From the NCBI RefSeq assembly GCF_014842075.1, contig NZ_JACYVA010000006.1:124001-188000 (forward strand): a DNA stretch of 64,000 nt, in the 5' to 3' direction. This DNA is from Sphingomonas sp. CFBP 13720 (GTDB taxonomy: Bacteria > Pseudomonadota > Alphaproteobacteria > Sphingomonadales > Sphingomonadaceae). Shown here piece after piece: positions 1 to 11,411 of the stretch. The translations under genes and the position numbers were made by a program. The notes under the pieces were generated by a model. It saw nothing but the letters and a program-made list of their open reading frames with translations. It was not told the DNA's origin and did not search any database. Position 1 is the stretch's first letter, and each line of letters starts with the position of its first letter.

Positions 1-369
1 AAGAAGTCCGTCGCCGAAGGTATCGTGTACACGGCATTCGAAACCGTCGAATCGCGTGCGAAGCGCGATCCGCTGGGCGTGTTCCACGATGCGCTGAACA
101 ACGTGAAGCCGAACATCGAGGTGCGTTCGCGTCGCGTCGGTGGTGCCACCTATCAGGTGCCGGTCGAAGTCCGTTTCGAACGCGCGCAGGCGCTGGCGAT
201 CCGCTGGCTCATCACGTCGGCTCGCAACCGTTCGGAAAACACCATGTCGGCACGCCTCTCGGGCGAGTTGATGGATGCCGCCAACAACCGCGGCAACGCG
301 GTCAAGAAGCGCGAAGACACGCACCGCATGGCGGAAGCGAACCGCGCCTTCTCGCACTACCGCTGGTAA
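1..369 (+). CDS. rpsG: 30S ribosomal protein S7 (5' end outside window)
   Basis: This is the C-terminal 122 residues of S7; the frame is open from base 1, so the first ~34 residues lie upstream. S7 is the primary assembly protein of the 30S head and contacts the E-site tRNA. The visible part has the typical basic body ([17 protein letters not shown]), and the ending AFSHYRW is the usual S7 terminus. It is followed by fusA 96 bases downstream in the standard str-operon order. A GC hairpin lies in that gap. Confidence 0.97.
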   Translation, partial: KKSVAEGIVYTAFETVESRAKRDPLGVFHDALNNVKPNIEVRSRRVGGATYQVPVEVRFERAQALAIRWLITSARNRSENTMSARLSGELMDAANNRGNAVKKREDTHRMAEANRAFSHYRW

Positions 370-417
370 CGAGGCGCATAGCGGTCTTCCGCTGGCACCA
401 ACCCTGACCTATATGAC

Positions 418-442
418 GGGGAGCCGGGCCGACCGGCTCCCC
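418..442 (+). other. GC hairpin between rpsG and fusA
   Basis: GGGGAGCCGG at 418-427 pairs perfectly with CCGGCTCCCC at 433-442 around a 5-base loop. No T-tract follows, so it is not a classical terminator. It sits just before the fusA start and may stabilise the processed mRNA end or slow polymerase. A related hairpin follows fusA. Confidence 0.6.
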
Positions 443-465
443 GCATCGCTTGAGGAAGATCGATC

Positions 466-2541
<2,076 letters not shown>

Positions 2542-2547
2542 TGCGGA

Positions 2548-2571
2548 CGGAGCCGGGACATCCCGGCTCCG
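2548..2571 (+). other. GC hairpin after fusA
   Basis: CGGAGCCGGGA (2548-2558) pairs with TCCCGGCTCCG (2561-2571), an 11-base perfect stem starting 7 bases after the fusA stop. No T-run follows. The rest of the 200-base fusA-tuf gap shows no gene. Confidence 0.6.
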
Positions 2572-2741
2572 CCGAGCAGATGGTTTGCCGGTCGGGCCGG
2601 GCACCCGATCCGATCGGTCATGGCGGCAACGCTCCGCCATCGGCTTCTCCACAGGGGCTGGCATTACCCGGAAACACCCGCTAAAGGCGCGCCTTCGCGT
2701 TGCCCTGATGCGGCACCGAAATCGAATCAGAAGGTAGGAAA

Positions 2742-3935
2742 ATGGCTAAGGCAAAATTCGAGCGGAACAAGCCGCATCTGAACATCGGCACGATCGGTCA
2801 CGTCGATCACGGCAAGACCTCGCTGACCGCAGCGATCACCAAGGTGCTGGCCGAAACGTCGGGCGGCGTCGCCGTCGACTTCGCCAACATCGACAAGGCT
2901 CCGGAAGAGCGCGAGCGTGGCATCACGATCTCGACCGCGCACGTCGAGTATGAGACGGCTGCCCGTCACTACGCACACGTCGATTGCCCGGGCCACGCCG
3001 ATTATGTGAAGAACATGATCACCGGCGCCGCGCAGATGGACGGCGCGATCCTCGTCGTGTCGGCTACCGACGGCCCGATGCCGCAGACCAAGGAGCACAT
3101 CCTGCTCGCCAAGCAGGTCGGCGTTCCCACGATGGTCGTGTTCCTGAACAAGGTCGATCTGGTCGACGACGAGGAAATCCTCGAACTCGTCGAGATGGAA
3201 ATCCGCGAAGAGCTTTCGAAGCGCGAATTCGACGGCGACAACATTCCGATCATCCGTGGTTCGGCGACCTGCGCTCTGTCGGGTTCGAACGACACGTTCG
3301 GCAAGGAAGCGATCCTCGCACTGATGGCAGCGGTCGACGAGTCGATCCCGCAGCCGGAGCGTCCGCTGGACAAGCCATTCATGATGCCGATCGAAGACGT
3401 GTTCTCGATCTCGGGTCGTGGTACGGTCGTCACCGGCCGCGTCGAAACCGGCATCGTGAAGGTCGGCGAGGAAGTCGAGATCGTCGGCATTCACGAATCG
3501 GTTCGCAAGACCGTCGTGACCGGCGTCGAAATGTTCCGCAAGCTGCTCGATCAGGGCCAGGCCGGCGACAACATCGGCGCGCTGATCCGCGGCGTGGCCC
3601 GTGACGAAGTCGAGCGTGGCCAGGTTCTGGCCAAGCCGGGTTCGATCACGCCGCACACCGATTTCCAGTCGTCGGTGTACGTGCTGTCGAAGGACGAGGG
3701 TGGCCGTCACACGCCGTTCTTCGCCAACTATCGTCCGCAGTTCTACTTCCGCACGACCGACGTGACCGGCACGATCGAGCTGCCCGAGGGCACCGAAATG
3801 GTCATGCCGGGCGACGAAGTCGCGCTGGGCGTGAAGCTGATCGCACCGATCGCCATGGACGTCGGCCAGCGTTTCACCATTCGTGAAGGCGGTCGTACCG
3901 TCGGCGCAGGGGTTGTCAGCGGCATCGACAAGTAA
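2742..3935 (+). CDS. tuf: Elongation factor Tu
   Basis: EF-Tu delivers aminoacyl-tRNA to the ribosomal A site as a GTP ternary complex. The 397-residue protein has P-loop GHVDHGKT at 19-26, RGITIS switch I, DCPGHADY switch II and NKVD for guanine specificity, followed by the two beta-barrel domains and ending VSGIDK. The ATG is preceded by AGAAGGTAGGAAA. A strong terminator-like hairpin follows, so tuf probably closes the str transcription unit. A second tuf copy, common in proteobacteria, is not in the window. Confidence 0.99.
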   Translation: MAKAKFERNKPHLNIGTIGHVDHGKTSLTAAITKVLAETSGGVAVDFANIDKAPEERERGITISTAHVEYETAARHYAHVDCPGHADYVKNMITGAAQMDGAILVVSATDGPMPQTKEHILLAKQVGVPTMVVFLNKVDLVDDEEILELVEMEIREELSKREFDGDNIPIIRGSATCALSGSNDTFGKEAILALMAAVDESIPQPERPLDKPFMMPIEDVFSISGRGTVVTGRVETGIVKVGEEVEIVGIHESVRKTVVTGVEMFRKLLDQGQAGDNIGALIRGVARDEVERGQVLAKPGSITPHTDFQSSVYVLSKDEGGRHTPFFANYRPQFYFRTTDVTGTIELPEGTEMVMPGDEVALGVKLIAPIAMDVGQRFTIREGGRTVGAGVVSGIDK

Positions 3936-3952
3936 TATAGCGACTCGAACAG

Positions 3953-3993
3953 CGGCCGGCCCCGGGGCAACCGGGGCCGGCCGTTTGCTATTT
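3953..3993 (+). terminator. Intrinsic terminator after tuf
   Basis: A perfect 13-base stem, CGGCCGGCCCCGG (3953-3965) with CCGGGGCCGGCCG (3971-3983) around GGCAA, is followed by TTTGCTATTT. It ends the str operon and implies a separate promoter for rpsJ in the next ~100 bases; I could not single one out. Confidence 0.8.
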
Positions 3994-4091
3994 AATGAGG
4001 GCAGTTCGCGTTTGCGCAGGACCGCTCGCACCAGACTTTGGCAGTAATCAAGAGCCGTCCCAACGGCCCGCTCTTTCGCATCGGTAGGACC

Positions 4092-4400
4092 ATGGACAAC
4101 AATATCCGTATTCGCCTGAAGGCGTTCGACCATCGCGTGCTCGACCAGGCGGCCGGCGATATCGCCGACACCGCGCGTCGCACCGGCGCGCTGATCCGTG
4201 GACCGATCCCGCTGCCCACGCACATCGACAAGTTCACCGTCAACCGCGGCCCGCACATCGACAAGAAGTCGCGCGAGCAGTTCGAGACCCGCACCTACAA
4301 GCGTCTGCTCGACATCGTGCAGCCGACGCCGCAGACGGTCGACGCGCTGATGAAGCTCGACCTTGCGGCAGGGGTGGACGTAGAGATCAAGCTGGCGTAA
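4092..4400 (+). CDS. rpsJ: 30S ribosomal protein S10
   Basis: S10 is a 30S head protein and, as NusE, a partner of NusB in antitermination. I place the start at the ATG giving [12 protein letters not shown] (102 residues, the family's usual length) rather than at an in-frame start 54 bases upstream, because homologues begin here and AGG lies just before it. The ending VDVEIKLA is typical. Unusually, the gene is bounded by terminator-like hairpins on both sides, which isolates it from rplC. Confidence 0.97.
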   Translation: MDNNIRIRLKAFDHRVLDQAAGDIADTARRTGALIRGPIPLPTHIDKFTVNRGPHIDKKSREQFETRTYKRLLDIVQPTPQTVDALMKLDLAAGVDVEIKLA

Positions 4401-4411
4401 AGGCCTGCTTC

Positions 4412-4442
4412 CGCGGTGCGAGGAGATTCTCTTCGCGCCGCG
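4412..4442 (+). other. Hairpin immediately after rpsJ
   Basis: CGCGGTGCGAGGAG (4412-4425) pairs with CTCTTCGCGCCGCG (4429-4442) over 14 positions with two G-U wobbles and an ATT loop, followed by CTTTCG. The T content is weak, so it could be a partial terminator or an mRNA end stabiliser. Confidence 0.55.
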
Positions 4443-4639
4443 CTTTCGCTTCCCGGATTCGTTGTTTGACACGCATCCGGTAGAAGCCGGGAAAGCACCA
4501 CAGGGATACCGAATGGCACCGTCGACCCTTCCGGGTCACATGCCATTGTCCGCGTCCCCGCTATTGCGATCGCCGACCGGAAACGGGAAGCGGTCACAAT
4601 GTCTGGCCCTGGCGGGGGCGTGCAGTTCGCAGGGGCTGG

Positions 4640-4677
4640 GGCTTCGGAGGCGGGTGACCGCGCACCGGAGCCTTTTT
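4640..4677 (+). terminator. Terminator/attenuator upstream of rplC
   Basis: An outer stem GGCTTCGG (4640-4647) with CCGGAGCC (4665-4672) encloses an inner stem GCGG-GTGA-CCGC and is followed directly by TTTTT (4673-4677). This is a textbook Rho-independent terminator, only 50 bases before the rplC start codon. Because the S10 operon genes continue beyond it, it is more likely a regulated attenuator than a plain end. Confidence 0.75.
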
Positions 4678-4726
4678 CGTTAGGCAAGCTCGTCGTCAAG
4701 ACGAGCCTCTGTTGGAGGAGTGGGTC

Positions 4727-5449
4727 ATGCGCACTGGCGTGATCGCGAAGAAAATGGGAATGACCCGGCTGTTCAACGACGATGGGCGCCATGTGCCCGT
4801 CACCGTGTTGCAGCTGGAAGACGTGCAGGTCGTTGCGCGCCGTGAACTGGATCGTGACGGTTACGTCGCGGTGCAGCTGGGTGCCGGCACCGCCAAGGCG
4901 AAGAACGTCGCCAAGCCGCAGCGTGGGCATTTCGGCAAGGCCGAAGTCGCTCCGAAGGCGCGCCTGGTCGAGTTCCGCGTGGCGGACGATGCGCTGCTCG
5001 ACGTCGGTTCGACGATCGGTGCGGACCATTATGTCGCCGGGCAGCTGGTCGATGTATCGGGCAAGACGCAGGGCAAGGGTTTTGCCGGCGCGATGAAGCG
5101 GTGGAACTTCGGCGGCCTGCGCGCGACGCACGGTGTCTCGGTTTCGCACCGTTCGCACGGTTCGACCGGTCAGCGTCAGGATCCGGGCAAGGTCTTCAAG
5201 AACAAGAAGATGGCCGGCCACATGGGCGACCGTAACCGCACGCAGCAGAATCTCGAAGTGGTGTCGACCGACGTCGAACGCGGCCTGATCTTCATCAAGG
5301 GATCGGTCCCCGGCCACAAGGGTGCATGGCTGACGGTCAAGGACGCGGTGAAGGTCGCGCGCCATGCCGACGCGCCGTACCCGGCCGGTCTGAAGACCGC
5401 GAACAGCAACGAGACGCCCGCTGCGGCGACCGAAGGCCAGGAGGGCTGA
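4727..5449 (+). CDS. rplC: 50S ribosomal protein L3
   Basis: L3 binds near the 3' end of 23S rRNA and starts 50S assembly. The chosen ATG gives [16 protein letters not shown], the conserved N-terminus, with GGAGGAG ideally spaced ahead; a TTG 15 bases upstream would add only five residues and has no support. The central stretch with [14 protein letters not shown] and [12 protein letters not shown] is diagnostic. At 240 residues it has the longer C-terminal tail common in alphaproteobacteria. rplD begins 2 bases after the stop. Confidence 0.97.
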   Translation: MRTGVIAKKMGMTRLFNDDGRHVPVTVLQLEDVQVVARRELDRDGYVAVQLGAGTAKAKNVAKPQRGHFGKAEVAPKARLVEFRVADDALLDVGSTIGADHYVAGQLVDVSGKTQGKGFAGAMKRWNFGGLRATHGVSVSHRSHGSTGQRQDPGKVFKNKKMAGHMGDRNRTQQNLEVVSTDVERGLIFIKGSVPGHKGAWLTVKDAVKVARHADAPYPAGLKTANSNETPAAATEGQEG

Positions 5450-5451
5450 AC

Positions 5452-6078
5452 GTGAAGGTCAAGGTACAGACCCTCGACGCCGTCGAAAGCGGTGATATCG
5501 AGCTCAACGACGAGGTGTTCGGCATCGAACCCCGTGCGGACATCCTGCACCGGGTCGTGACGTGGCAGCTCGAAAAGCGTCGCGGCACCGCCCGTGGCAC
5601 CCGCGAGCGCGCCGACGTGGCACGCACCGGCAAGAAGCTGGGTCGCCAGAAGGGCGGCGGCGTCGCCCGTCACGGCGATCGTCGCGCACCGATCTTCGTC
5701 GGCGGCGGCAAGGCGCATGGCGCCCGCGTCCGTGACTTCAATCCCGGCCTGAACAAGAAGGTTCGCGCACTGGGGCTGAAGATGGCGCTGTCGTCGCACG
5801 CCAAGGCCGGCTCGCTGGTCATCATCGACGATCTGTCGGTCGCCGACGGCAAGACCCAGGTCCTGCTCGGCAGCCTGGCGAAGCTGGGCTTCGGCAAGAA
5901 GTCGCTGGTGATCGATGGCGACGTCGTCGAAACCACGTTCGCACTGGCCGCCCGCAACCTCCGTCAGGTCAATGTCCTGCCGGCAGTGGGCGCCAATGTG
6001 TACGACATCCTGAAGCATGACACGCTGGTGCTCACCCGCGCCGCGATCGAGAAGCTGGAGGCACGCTTCCATGGCTAA
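5452..6078 (+). CDS. rplD: 50S ribosomal protein L4
   Basis: L4 lines the peptide exit tunnel. In E. coli it also represses the S10 operon through leader attenuation, which is relevant to the terminator upstream of rplC here. The GTG start gives [18 protein letters not shown], matching homologues; an open frame further upstream overlaps rplC and is a frame artefact. The loop [20 protein letters not shown] followed by [13 protein letters not shown] is the L4 signature. It has 208 residues and overlaps rplW by 8 bases. Confidence 0.96.
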   Translation: MKVKVQTLDAVESGDIELNDEVFGIEPRADILHRVVTWQLEKRRGTARGTRERADVARTGKKLGRQKGGGVARHGDRRAPIFVGGGKAHGARVRDFNPGLNKKVRALGLKMALSSHAKAGSLVIIDDLSVADGKTQVLLGSLAKLGFGKKSLVIDGDVVETTFALAARNLRQVNVLPAVGANVYDILKHDTLVLTRAAIEKLEARFHG

Positions 6079-6388
6079 GCAGCAGCAGACGGCGGTCGAT
6101 ATCCGCCATTACGACGTGGTGCTCAGCCCCCACATCACCGAAAAGGCGACGATGCTTTCCGAGCATAACGCCGTGGTCTTCAAGGTCGCCAACAAGGCGA
6201 CCAAGCCGGAGATCAAGGCGGCGGTGGAAGCGCTGTTCAACGTCACGGTGACGGGCGTGAACACGATCGTGACCAAGGGCAAGACCAAGAAGTGGAAGGG
6301 CGCGCCCTACACCCGGTCCGACTTTAAGAAAGCGATCGTGACGCTGGCCGACGGCCAGTCGATCGACATTACCGAGGGGGCCAAGTAA
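6071..6388 (+). CDS. rplW: 50S ribosomal protein L23
   Basis: L23 sits at the tunnel exit and docks SRP and trigger factor. The ATG inside the last codons of rplD gives [17 protein letters not shown], and the family core [12 protein letters not shown] and [13 protein letters not shown] follows. The length is 105 residues. The 8-base overlap with rplD suggests translational coupling, and rplB starts one base after the stop. Confidence 0.96.
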   Translation: MAKQQQTAVDIRHYDVVLSPHITEKATMLSEHNAVVFKVANKATKPEIKAAVEALFNVTVTGVNTIVTKGKTKKWKGAPYTRSDFKKAIVTLADGQSIDITEGAK

Positions 6389-6389
6389 C

Positions 6390-7238
6390 ATGGCACTCAA
6401 GCATTATAACCCGACCACGCCGTCGCAGCGCGGGCTGGTGCTCATCGACCGTTCGGCCCTGTACAAGGGTCGTCCGGTCAAGGCGCTGACCGAAGGCAAG
6501 ACCAAGTCGGGCGGCCGCAACAACAAGGGCCATGTGACGTCGCGCGGCATCGCGGGCGGTCACAAGCAGCGCTATCGCATCATCGACTTCAAGCGTCGGT
6601 TGTGGGATGTCGAAGGCACGGTCGAACGGATCGAATATGATCCCAACCGCACCGCGTTCATCGCGCTCGTCAACTATGGCGAGACCGACGGCAAGGCGAA
6701 CGTCGCGTACATCATCGCGCCGCAGCGTCTGAACGTCGGCGACAAGGTGATCGCCGCGAAGAAGACCGACGTGAAGCCGGGCAACGCGATGGAACTGGGC
6801 CAGGTGCCGGTCGGCACGATCGTCCACAACATCGAGATGAAGCCGGGCAAGGGCGGTCAGATCGCACGTTCGGCCGGCACCTATGTGCAGGTCGTGGGTC
6901 GCGACAAGGGCATGGTCATCGTCCGCCTCAATTCGGGCGAGCAGCGCTACATCCACGCCGCCTGCATGGCGACCGTGGGTGCGGTGTCGAACCCGGACAA
7001 CCAGAACCAGAATCTGGGCAAGGCCGGCCGTAACCGCTGGCTGGGCAAGCGTCCGCTGACGCGCGGCGTCGCCAAGAACCCGGTCGACCATCCGCACGGC
7101 GGTGGTGAAGGCCGCACCTCGGGCGGCCGTCATCCGGTCACGCCGTGGGGCAAGCCGACCAAGGGCGCCCGCACGCGGCACAACAAGGCGACGGACAAGA
7201 TGATTATCCGTAGCCGTCACGCGAAGAAGAAGGGCTAA
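6390..7238 (+). CDS. rplB: 50S ribosomal protein L2
   Basis: L2 lies near the peptidyl-transferase centre and is needed for subunit joining. Its 282 residues are slightly longer than E. coli L2 (273). Conserved landmarks are [15 protein letters not shown] at the start, [13 protein letters not shown], and the C-terminal [23 protein letters not shown] region, which includes the key histidine of GGGEG. rpsS follows after 3 bases. Confidence 0.98.
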   Translation: MALKHYNPTTPSQRGLVLIDRSALYKGRPVKALTEGKTKSGGRNNKGHVTSRGIAGGHKQRYRIIDFKRRLWDVEGTVERIEYDPNRTAFIALVNYGETDGKANVAYIIAPQRLNVGDKVIAAKKTDVKPGNAMELGQVPVGTIVHNIEMKPGKGGQIARSAGTYVQVVGRDKGMVIVRLNSGEQRYIHAACMATVGAVSNPDNQNQNLGKAGRNRWLGKRPLTRGVAKNPVDHPHGGGEGRTSGGRHPVTPWGKPTKGARTRHNKATDKMIIRSRHAKKKG

Positions 7239-7241
7239 GCG

Positions 7242-7520
7242 ATGGCTCGTTCCGTATGGAAGGGTCCGTTCGTGGACCTCAATCTGATCAAGAAGGCCGA
7301 AGCGGCGCAGGACGCGGGAACGCGTTCCGGCCCGATCAAGACCTGGTCGCGTCGTTCGACGATCCTGCCGCAGTTCGTGGGCCTGACGTTCAACGTCTAT
7401 AACGGCCGCAAATTCGTGCCGGTTTCGGTCAACGAGGAAATGGTGGGCATGAAGCTCGGCGAGTTCGCGCCGACCCGCTTCTTCCCCGGCCACGCCGCCG
7501 ACAAGAAGGGCAAGCGCTGA
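7242..7520 (+). CDS. rpsS: 30S ribosomal protein S19
   Basis: S19 forms the head complex with S13 near the A site. The protein (92 residues) starts [18 protein letters not shown] and carries [16 protein letters not shown] and the GEFAPTRFF ending characteristic of the family. Its TGA overlaps the ATG of rplV by one base, so the two are translationally coupled. Confidence 0.97.
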   Translation: MARSVWKGPFVDLNLIKKAEAAQDAGTRSGPIKTWSRRSTILPQFVGLTFNVYNGRKFVPVSVNEEMVGMKLGEFAPTRFFPGHAADKKGKR

Positions 7521-7897
7521 TGAGCAAGCAGGCAGCACCCCGCCGCGTCGGTGACAAGGAAGCTCTGGCGGTCGCGACGCAGGTTCGCGGTTCGGCCCAG
7601 AAGCTGAACCTCGTCGCCGCGCTCATCCGTAACCGCAAGGCCGGTGACGCGATGAACATCCTCGCTTTCTCGAAGAAGGCGATGGCGGTCGATGTCCGCA
7701 AGTGCCTCGCTTCGGCGATCGCGAATGCGGAAAACAACCACAACCTCGACGTCGACGCTCTCGTCGTCAAGGAAGCGTCGGTCGGCAAGTCGATCACGAT
7801 GAAGCGGTTCGCCACGCGCGGTCGCGGCAAATCGACGCGTATCCTGAAGCCGTTCAGCCGCGTGCGCATCGTCGTGTCCGAGGTGGAGGAAGCGTAA
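7520..7897 (+). CDS. rplV: 50S ribosomal protein L22
   Basis: L22 has a globular surface domain and a beta-hairpin reaching into the exit tunnel, where macrolide-resistance changes occur in other bacteria. The 125-residue protein has the usual [15 protein letters not shown] start of the conserved domain and the hairpin region [19 protein letters not shown]. It shares one base with both neighbours (TGATG with rpsS, TAATG with rpsC). Confidence 0.97.
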   Translation: MSKQAAPRRVGDKEALAVATQVRGSAQKLNLVAALIRNRKAGDAMNILAFSKKAMAVDVRKCLASAIANAENNHNLDVDALVVKEASVGKSITMKRFATRGRGKSTRILKPFSRVRIVVSEVEEA

Positions 7898-8607
7898 TGG
7901 GTCATAAATCCAATCCCATCGGTCTGCGTCTGCAGATCAACCGCACCTGGGACAGCCGTTGGTATGCCGAAGGCGCCGACTATGGCCGTCTGCTGCTGGA
8001 GGATCTTCGGATCCGCCAGTTCATCATGAAGACGCTGCCGCAGGCCGCGATCTCCAAGGTGGTGATCGAGCGTCCGGCCAAGCTGTGCCGCATCTCGATC
8101 TTCGCGGCGCGTCCGGGTGTGATCATCGGCAAGAAGGGTACCGACATCGAAAAGCTTCGCAAGAAGCTGGGTTCGATGACGTCGTCCGACGTGTCGCTGA
8201 ACATCGTCGAGATCCGCAAGCCGGAAATCGACGCCAAGCTCGTCGCACAGGGCATCGCCGATCAGCTGGAGCGCCGTATCGCGTTCCGTCGCGCGATGAA
8301 GCGTGCGGTGCAGTCCGCGATGCGTCTGGGTGCCGACGGCATCCGTGTCGCATGCGGCGGTCGTCTTGGCGGTGCCGAGATCGCCCGGTCGGAAGGCTAT
8401 CGCGAGGGCCGCGTGCCGCTGCATACGCTGCGCGCCAACCTAGACTATGCCGAAGCCGAAGCGCACACCGCGTACGGCGTCTGCGGCGTCAAGGTCTGGA
8501 TCTTCAAGGGTGAGATCCTCGGCCATGACCCGATGGCGCAGGACCGGCTGATGATGGAGGCCCAGACCTCCGGCGTGCGCCCCGCGCGCGACGATCACCG
8601 CCGCTAA
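7897..8607 (+). CDS. rpsC: 30S ribosomal protein S3
   Basis: S3 is at the mRNA entry channel and contributes to helicase activity. I use the ATG at the TAATG junction, giving [16 protein letters not shown] (236 residues); a longer in-frame extension would run back through rplV. The KH domain with GXXG loop IGKKG is near residues 80-90 and the C-terminal S3 domain follows. The tail (RPARDDHRR) is basic. rplP begins 12 bases downstream. Confidence 0.97.
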   Translation: MGHKSNPIGLRLQINRTWDSRWYAEGADYGRLLLEDLRIRQFIMKTLPQAAISKVVIERPAKLCRISIFAARPGVIIGKKGTDIEKLRKKLGSMTSSDVSLNIVEIRKPEIDAKLVAQGIADQLERRIAFRRAMKRAVQSAMRLGADGIRVACGGRLGGAEIARSEGYREGRVPLHTLRANLDYAEAEAHTAYGVCGVKVWIFKGEILGHDPMAQDRLMMEAQTSGVRPARDDHRR

Positions 8608-8619
8608 GGATGATTTGAG

Positions 8620-9051
8620 ATGCTGCAACCAAAGCGCACCAAGTTCCGCAAGGCCTTCAAGGGCCGCATCCATGGCGATGCCAAGGGTGGCACCAGCCTC
8701 AACTTCGGGTCGTATGGCCTGAAGGCGATGGAGCCGGAGCGGATTACCGCCCGCCAGATCGAAGCGGCTCGCCGTGCGATCACGCGTCACATCAAGCGCC
8801 AGGGTCGCTTGTGGATTCGGATTTTCCCGGATCTGCCGGTGTCGTCGAAGCCTGCCGAAGTCCGCATGGGCTCGGGCAAGGGTTCGCCCGAATTCTGGGT
8901 CGCCCGCGTCAAGCCGGGCCGCATTCTGTTCGAGCTGGACGGCGTGCCCGGTCCGATCGCGGCGGAAGCATTCGAGCGTGCGGCGATGAAGCTGCCGATT
9001 GCGGTCAAGGTCGTCGCCCGTTTGGGTGACACCTCGCACCTGGAGGGTTGA
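8620..9051 (+). CDS. rplP: 50S ribosomal protein L16
   Basis: L16 helps place A-site tRNA and is essential for late 50S assembly. The sequence starts [19 protein letters not shown] and includes [23 protein letters not shown] in two conserved blocks. The arginine-containing [14 protein letters not shown] segment is where bacteria are modified by YcfD-type oxygenases. At 143 residues it is slightly longer than the E. coli protein (136). rpmC starts 2 bases beyond the stop. Confidence 0.97.
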   Translation: MLQPKRTKFRKAFKGRIHGDAKGGTSLNFGSYGLKAMEPERITARQIEAARRAITRHIKRQGRLWIRIFPDLPVSSKPAEVRMGSGKGSPEFWVARVKPGRILFELDGVPGPIAAEAFERAAMKLPIAVKVVARLGDTSHLEG

Positions 9052-9053
9052 AC

Positions 9054-9257
9054 ATGACGAACGCAACCGATCTTCGCGCGAAGAGCGACGACCAGCTGGT
9101 CGAGGAACTGACCAGCCTGAAGCGTGAGGCATTCAACCTCCGTTTCCAGGCGGCGACCAGCCAGCTGGAAAAGCCGACGCGCGTGAAGGAAGTCCGTCGC
9201 GACATCGCGCGGATCAAGACGCTGCAAGGCGAGCGCAACCGCTCGTCGGAAAAGTAA
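9054..9257 (+). CDS. rpmC: 50S ribosomal protein L29
   Basis: L29 packs beside L23 at the tunnel exit. The protein (67 residues) is the expected two-helix hairpin: [19 protein letters not shown], then [18 protein letters not shown] and a basic [14 protein letters not shown]. The ATG is preferred over a TTG six bases upstream that overlaps the rplP stop. GGAGGG precedes it within the rplP end. Confidence 0.95.
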   Translation: MTNATDLRAKSDDQLVEELTSLKREAFNLRFQAATSQLEKPTRVKEVRRDIARIKTLQGERNRSSEK

Positions 9258-9269
9258 GGGACGAATACC

Positions 9270-9542
9270 ATGCCGAAGCGCGTGCTGACCGGGATGATCG
9301 TCTCGGACAAGACCGACAAGACGGTGGTCGTGAAGGTAGAGCGGAAGGTCAAGCATCCGCTCTACGGCAAGATCATCCGCCGCTCGAAGAAGTACCATGC
9401 CCATGACGAGGGCAACGAGTATCGCGAAGGCGAGACCGTGCGTATCGAAGAGACCGCGCCGATCTCGAAGCTGAAGACCTGGAAGGTCGTCGAGCGGGTC
9501 AACACCCACGCGACCCCGGCCGAGGTTTCGGCGGAGGCGTAA
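9270..9542 (+). CDS. rpsQ: 30S ribosomal protein S17
   Basis: S17 is a primary 16S rRNA-binding protein with an OB fold. The first residues [21 protein letters not shown] are the classical S17 signature, followed by [16 protein letters not shown]. The 90-residue length includes a short acidic-rich tail ([10 protein letters not shown]) beyond the E. coli protein. It is the last gene of the S10 group; a 224-base gap with two hairpins separates it from rplN. Confidence 0.97.
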   Translation: MPKRVLTGMIVSDKTDKTVVVKVERKVKHPLYGKIIRRSKKYHAHDEGNEYREGETVRIEETAPISKLKTWKVVERVNTHATPAEVSAEA

Positions 9543-9551
9543 GCCCCTTCT

Positions 9552-9593
9552 GCGGCCCCTGCATCTTCCGTTCGGCGGGGGCGGGGGCCGCAA
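9552..9593 (+). other. Hairpin after rpsQ
   Basis: TGCGGCCCC (9552-9560) pairs with GGGGCCGCA (9585-9593) around a 24-base loop, followed by ACGAATTT. It is probably an RNA-end or pausing structure rather than a full terminator. Confidence 0.45.
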
Positions 9594-9676
9594 CGAATTT
9601 CCGGTGCATAGCCGGATTGTGGGAACGGATGCGGAGAGGCCTTGCCTTTCCGCCACGGGGTGGCTATTGGGCCGCT

Positions 9677-9717
9677 CCCCCCGGTGCGGATCGTTCCGCT
9701 GCCGGGGGTTCATTTTT
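9677..9717 (+). terminator. Terminator-like hairpin before rplN
   Basis: CCCCCCGG (9677-9684) faces CCGGGGG (9702-9708), with an inner CGG/CCG pair, and TTCATTTTT follows. It lies 50 bases upstream of the rplN start, between the S10 and spc groups, and may partly end transcription or attenuate the spc genes. No gene is visible in the 9543-9766 gap. Confidence 0.6.
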
Positions 9718-9766
9718 CAAGGCGGGGTCCGGTCGGAATCGGCCCCATGGGTAAGGAATCGCATCC

Positions 9767-10135
9767 ATGATCCAGATGCAATCCAATCTCGACGTCGCTG
9801 ACAACAGCGGCGCGAAGCGGGTGCAGTGCATCAAGGTGCTTGGCGGGTCCAAGCGCCGTGTGGCGGGCGTCGGTGACGTCATCGTCGTCAGCATCAAGGA
9901 AGCCGCGCCGCGCGGCCGCGTGAAGAAGGGCGACGTGCATCGTGCCGTCATCGTTCGGACTGCCAAGGACATCCGTCGCGCCGACGGTTCGGTGATCCGT
10001 TTCGACGGGAACGCCGCGGTGCTGGTCAACAAGAACGAGGAGCCGATCGGCACCCGTATCTTTGGCCCGGTGGTCCGCGAGTTGCGCTCGAAGGGCTTCA
10101 TGAAGATCATCAGCCTTGCGCCGGAGGTGCTGTAA
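9767..10135 (+). CDS. rplN: 50S ribosomal protein L14
   Basis: L14 forms an intersubunit bridge and is the docking point of the silencing factor RsfS. The start [31 protein letters not shown] is diagnostic, as is [28 protein letters not shown] at the end. It has 122 residues, the exact family length. TAATG overlaps the rplX start by one base. Confidence 0.98.
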   Translation: MIQMQSNLDVADNSGAKRVQCIKVLGGSKRRVAGVGDVIVVSIKEAAPRGRVKKGDVHRAVIVRTAKDIRRADGSVIRFDGNAAVLVNKNEEPIGTRIFGPVVRELRSKGFMKIISLAPEVL

Positions 10136-10449
10136 TGGCGTCCGCAAAGATCAAGAAGGGTGACCAGGTCATCGTCCTGTCCGGTAAGGACAAGGGCAAG
10201 ACCGGCCAGGTCGTCCAGTCGCTGCCGAAGGCCGACAAGGTCGTCGTGTCCGGCGTGAACATCGCCATTCGCCACAAGAAGCCGACGCAGGATGCGCCCG
10301 AGGGCGGTCTCGTCCGTTCGGAAGCGCCGATGCATGTCAGCAAGGTCGCGCATGTCGTGGACGGCAAGCCGACCCGCGTGCGCTTCGAAGTGCGCGACGG
10401 CAAGAAGGTCCGGGTCGCCGTAAAGGGCGGGGAGGTCATAAATGGCTGA
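10135..10449 (+). CDS. rplX: 50S ribosomal protein L24
   Basis: L24 is one of the two assembly initiators of the 50S subunit. The N-terminal KOW motif reads [20 protein letters not shown], and the rest ([18 protein letters not shown]) is typical. It has 104 residues. It overlaps the next gene, rplE, by 8 bases, which suggests coupled translation. Confidence 0.97.
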   Translation: MASAKIKKGDQVIVLSGKDKGKTGQVVQSLPKADKVVVSGVNIAIRHKKPTQDAPEGGLVRSEAPMHVSKVAHVVDGKPTRVRFEVRDGKKVRVAVKGGEVING

Positions 10450-11026
10450 TAAGTACACGCCGCGGATGAAGGCGATCTATGACGATCGCATCATTGCCGC
10501 GATGACCGAGAAGTTCGGTTACAAGAACGCGATGGAAGTGCCGCGTCTCGACAAGATCGTCCTGAACATGGGCGTCGGCGAGGCTACGCAGGACAAGAAG
10601 AAGGTCGAGCAGGCCAGTTCCGAAATGGAGCTGATCGCGGGCCAGAAGCCTGTCGTTACCAAGGCGAAGAAGTCGATCGCACAGTTCAAGCTGCGTGAAG
10701 GCATGGCGATCGGCTGCAAGGTCACGCTGCGTCGCGAACGCATGTACGAATTCCTCGACCGCTTCATCACGATCGCGCTTCCGCGCGTTCGCGATTTTCG
10801 CGGCCTGAACCCGAAGTCGTTCGACGGTCGCGGCAACTATGCCTGCGGCATCAAGGAACAGATCGTGTTCCCCGAAATCAACTATGACCGCATCGACACG
10901 GTGCGCGGCATGGATGTGATCGTGACCACCACCGCCAAGACCGACGACGAGGCTCGCGAGCTTCTGCGTCTGTTCGGCTTCCCTTTCCCGCAGGAAGCGG
11001 AAACGGAAGAGAAGAAGGCGGCCTGA
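10442..11026 (+). CDS. rplE: 50S ribosomal protein L5
   Basis: L5 binds 5S rRNA and contacts S13 and P-site tRNA in the central protuberance. The family blocks are [35 protein letters not shown] and [17 protein letters not shown]. The 194 residues exceed the usual ~179 by a charged tail ([10 protein letters not shown]). A 67-base gap with a perfect hairpin separates it from rpsN. Confidence 0.97.
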   Translation: MADKYTPRMKAIYDDRIIAAMTEKFGYKNAMEVPRLDKIVLNMGVGEATQDKKKVEQASSEMELIAGQKPVVTKAKKSIAQFKLREGMAIGCKVTLRRERMYEFLDRFITIALPRVRDFRGLNPKSFDGRGNYACGIKEQIVFPEINYDRIDTVRGMDVIVTTTAKTDDEARELLRLFGFPFPQEAETEEKKAA

Positions 11027-11033
11027 CCCCGGT

Positions 11034-11060
11034 TCGCCCCGTCCGGTTCGGACGGGGCGA
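11034..11060 (+). other. Perfect 12-bp hairpin between rplE and rpsN
   Basis: TCGCCCCGTCCG (11034-11045) pairs without mismatch with CGGACGGGGCGA (11049-11060) around GTT. TTTT appears only 9 bases later, so termination would be weak; the position inside the spc operon fits attenuation or mRNA processing. Confidence 0.6.
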
Positions 11061-11093
11061 CCGTTCGCTTTTGCTAAGAGAGAGCTTAAGTCC

Positions 11094-11399
11094 ATGGCGA
11101 AACTGAGTTCCGTGAATAAGAACGAGCGCCGGCGCGCACTCGTCAAGAAATTCGCGCCCAAATATGCGAAGCTGAAGGCGATCGCAGCCGACCAGTCGCT
11201 CGACGAAACCGAGCGCCTGATCGCGCGGCTGAAGATGGCCGAGATTCCCCGCAACGGGAATCCGACCCGCATCCGCAACCGTTGCGAGCTGACGGGTCGT
11301 CCCCGCGGCTATTATCGCAAGTTCCGTCTCGCCCGCGTCATGCTGCGTGAATTGGCCAACAAGGGCATGATTCCCGGCGTCACGAAGTCGAGCTGGTAA
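11094..11399 (+). CDS. rpsN: 30S ribosomal protein S14, zinc-free type
   Basis: S14 is a 30S head protein. At 101 residues, with only one cysteine ([16 protein letters not shown]), it is the long zinc-independent form and lacks the CxxC pairs of the short zinc-binding paralogue. [20 protein letters not shown] begins it and [11 protein letters not shown] ends it, as usual in alphaproteobacteria. The ATG follows AGAGAGCTTAAG. Confidence 0.97.
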   Translation: MAKLSSVNKNERRRALVKKFAPKYAKLKAIAADQSLDETERLIARLKMAEIPRNGNPTRIRNRCELTGRPRGYYRKFRLARVMLRELANKGMIPGVTKSSW

Positions 11400-11411
11400 G
11401 GAACATACAGC

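Larger units (their letters stand above)
4401..4726 (+). promoter_or_regulatory. Long untranslated leader before rplC
   Basis: This 326-base gap holds no convincing gene. It contains a 14-base-pair hairpin at 4412-4442 right after the rpsJ stop, a TTGACA-like hexamer at 4466-4471 without a good partner -10, and a full intrinsic terminator shape at 4640-4677. The Shine-Dalgarno GGAGGAG of rplC is at 4714-4720. The layout resembles an attenuated ribosomal-protein leader; regulation is inferred. Confidence 0.5.

Noticed and set aside
4466..4486. Promoter for rplC from TTGACA at 4466
   Set aside because: No -10-like hexamer lies at 16-18 bases; the nearest (TAGAAG) is only 9 bases away.
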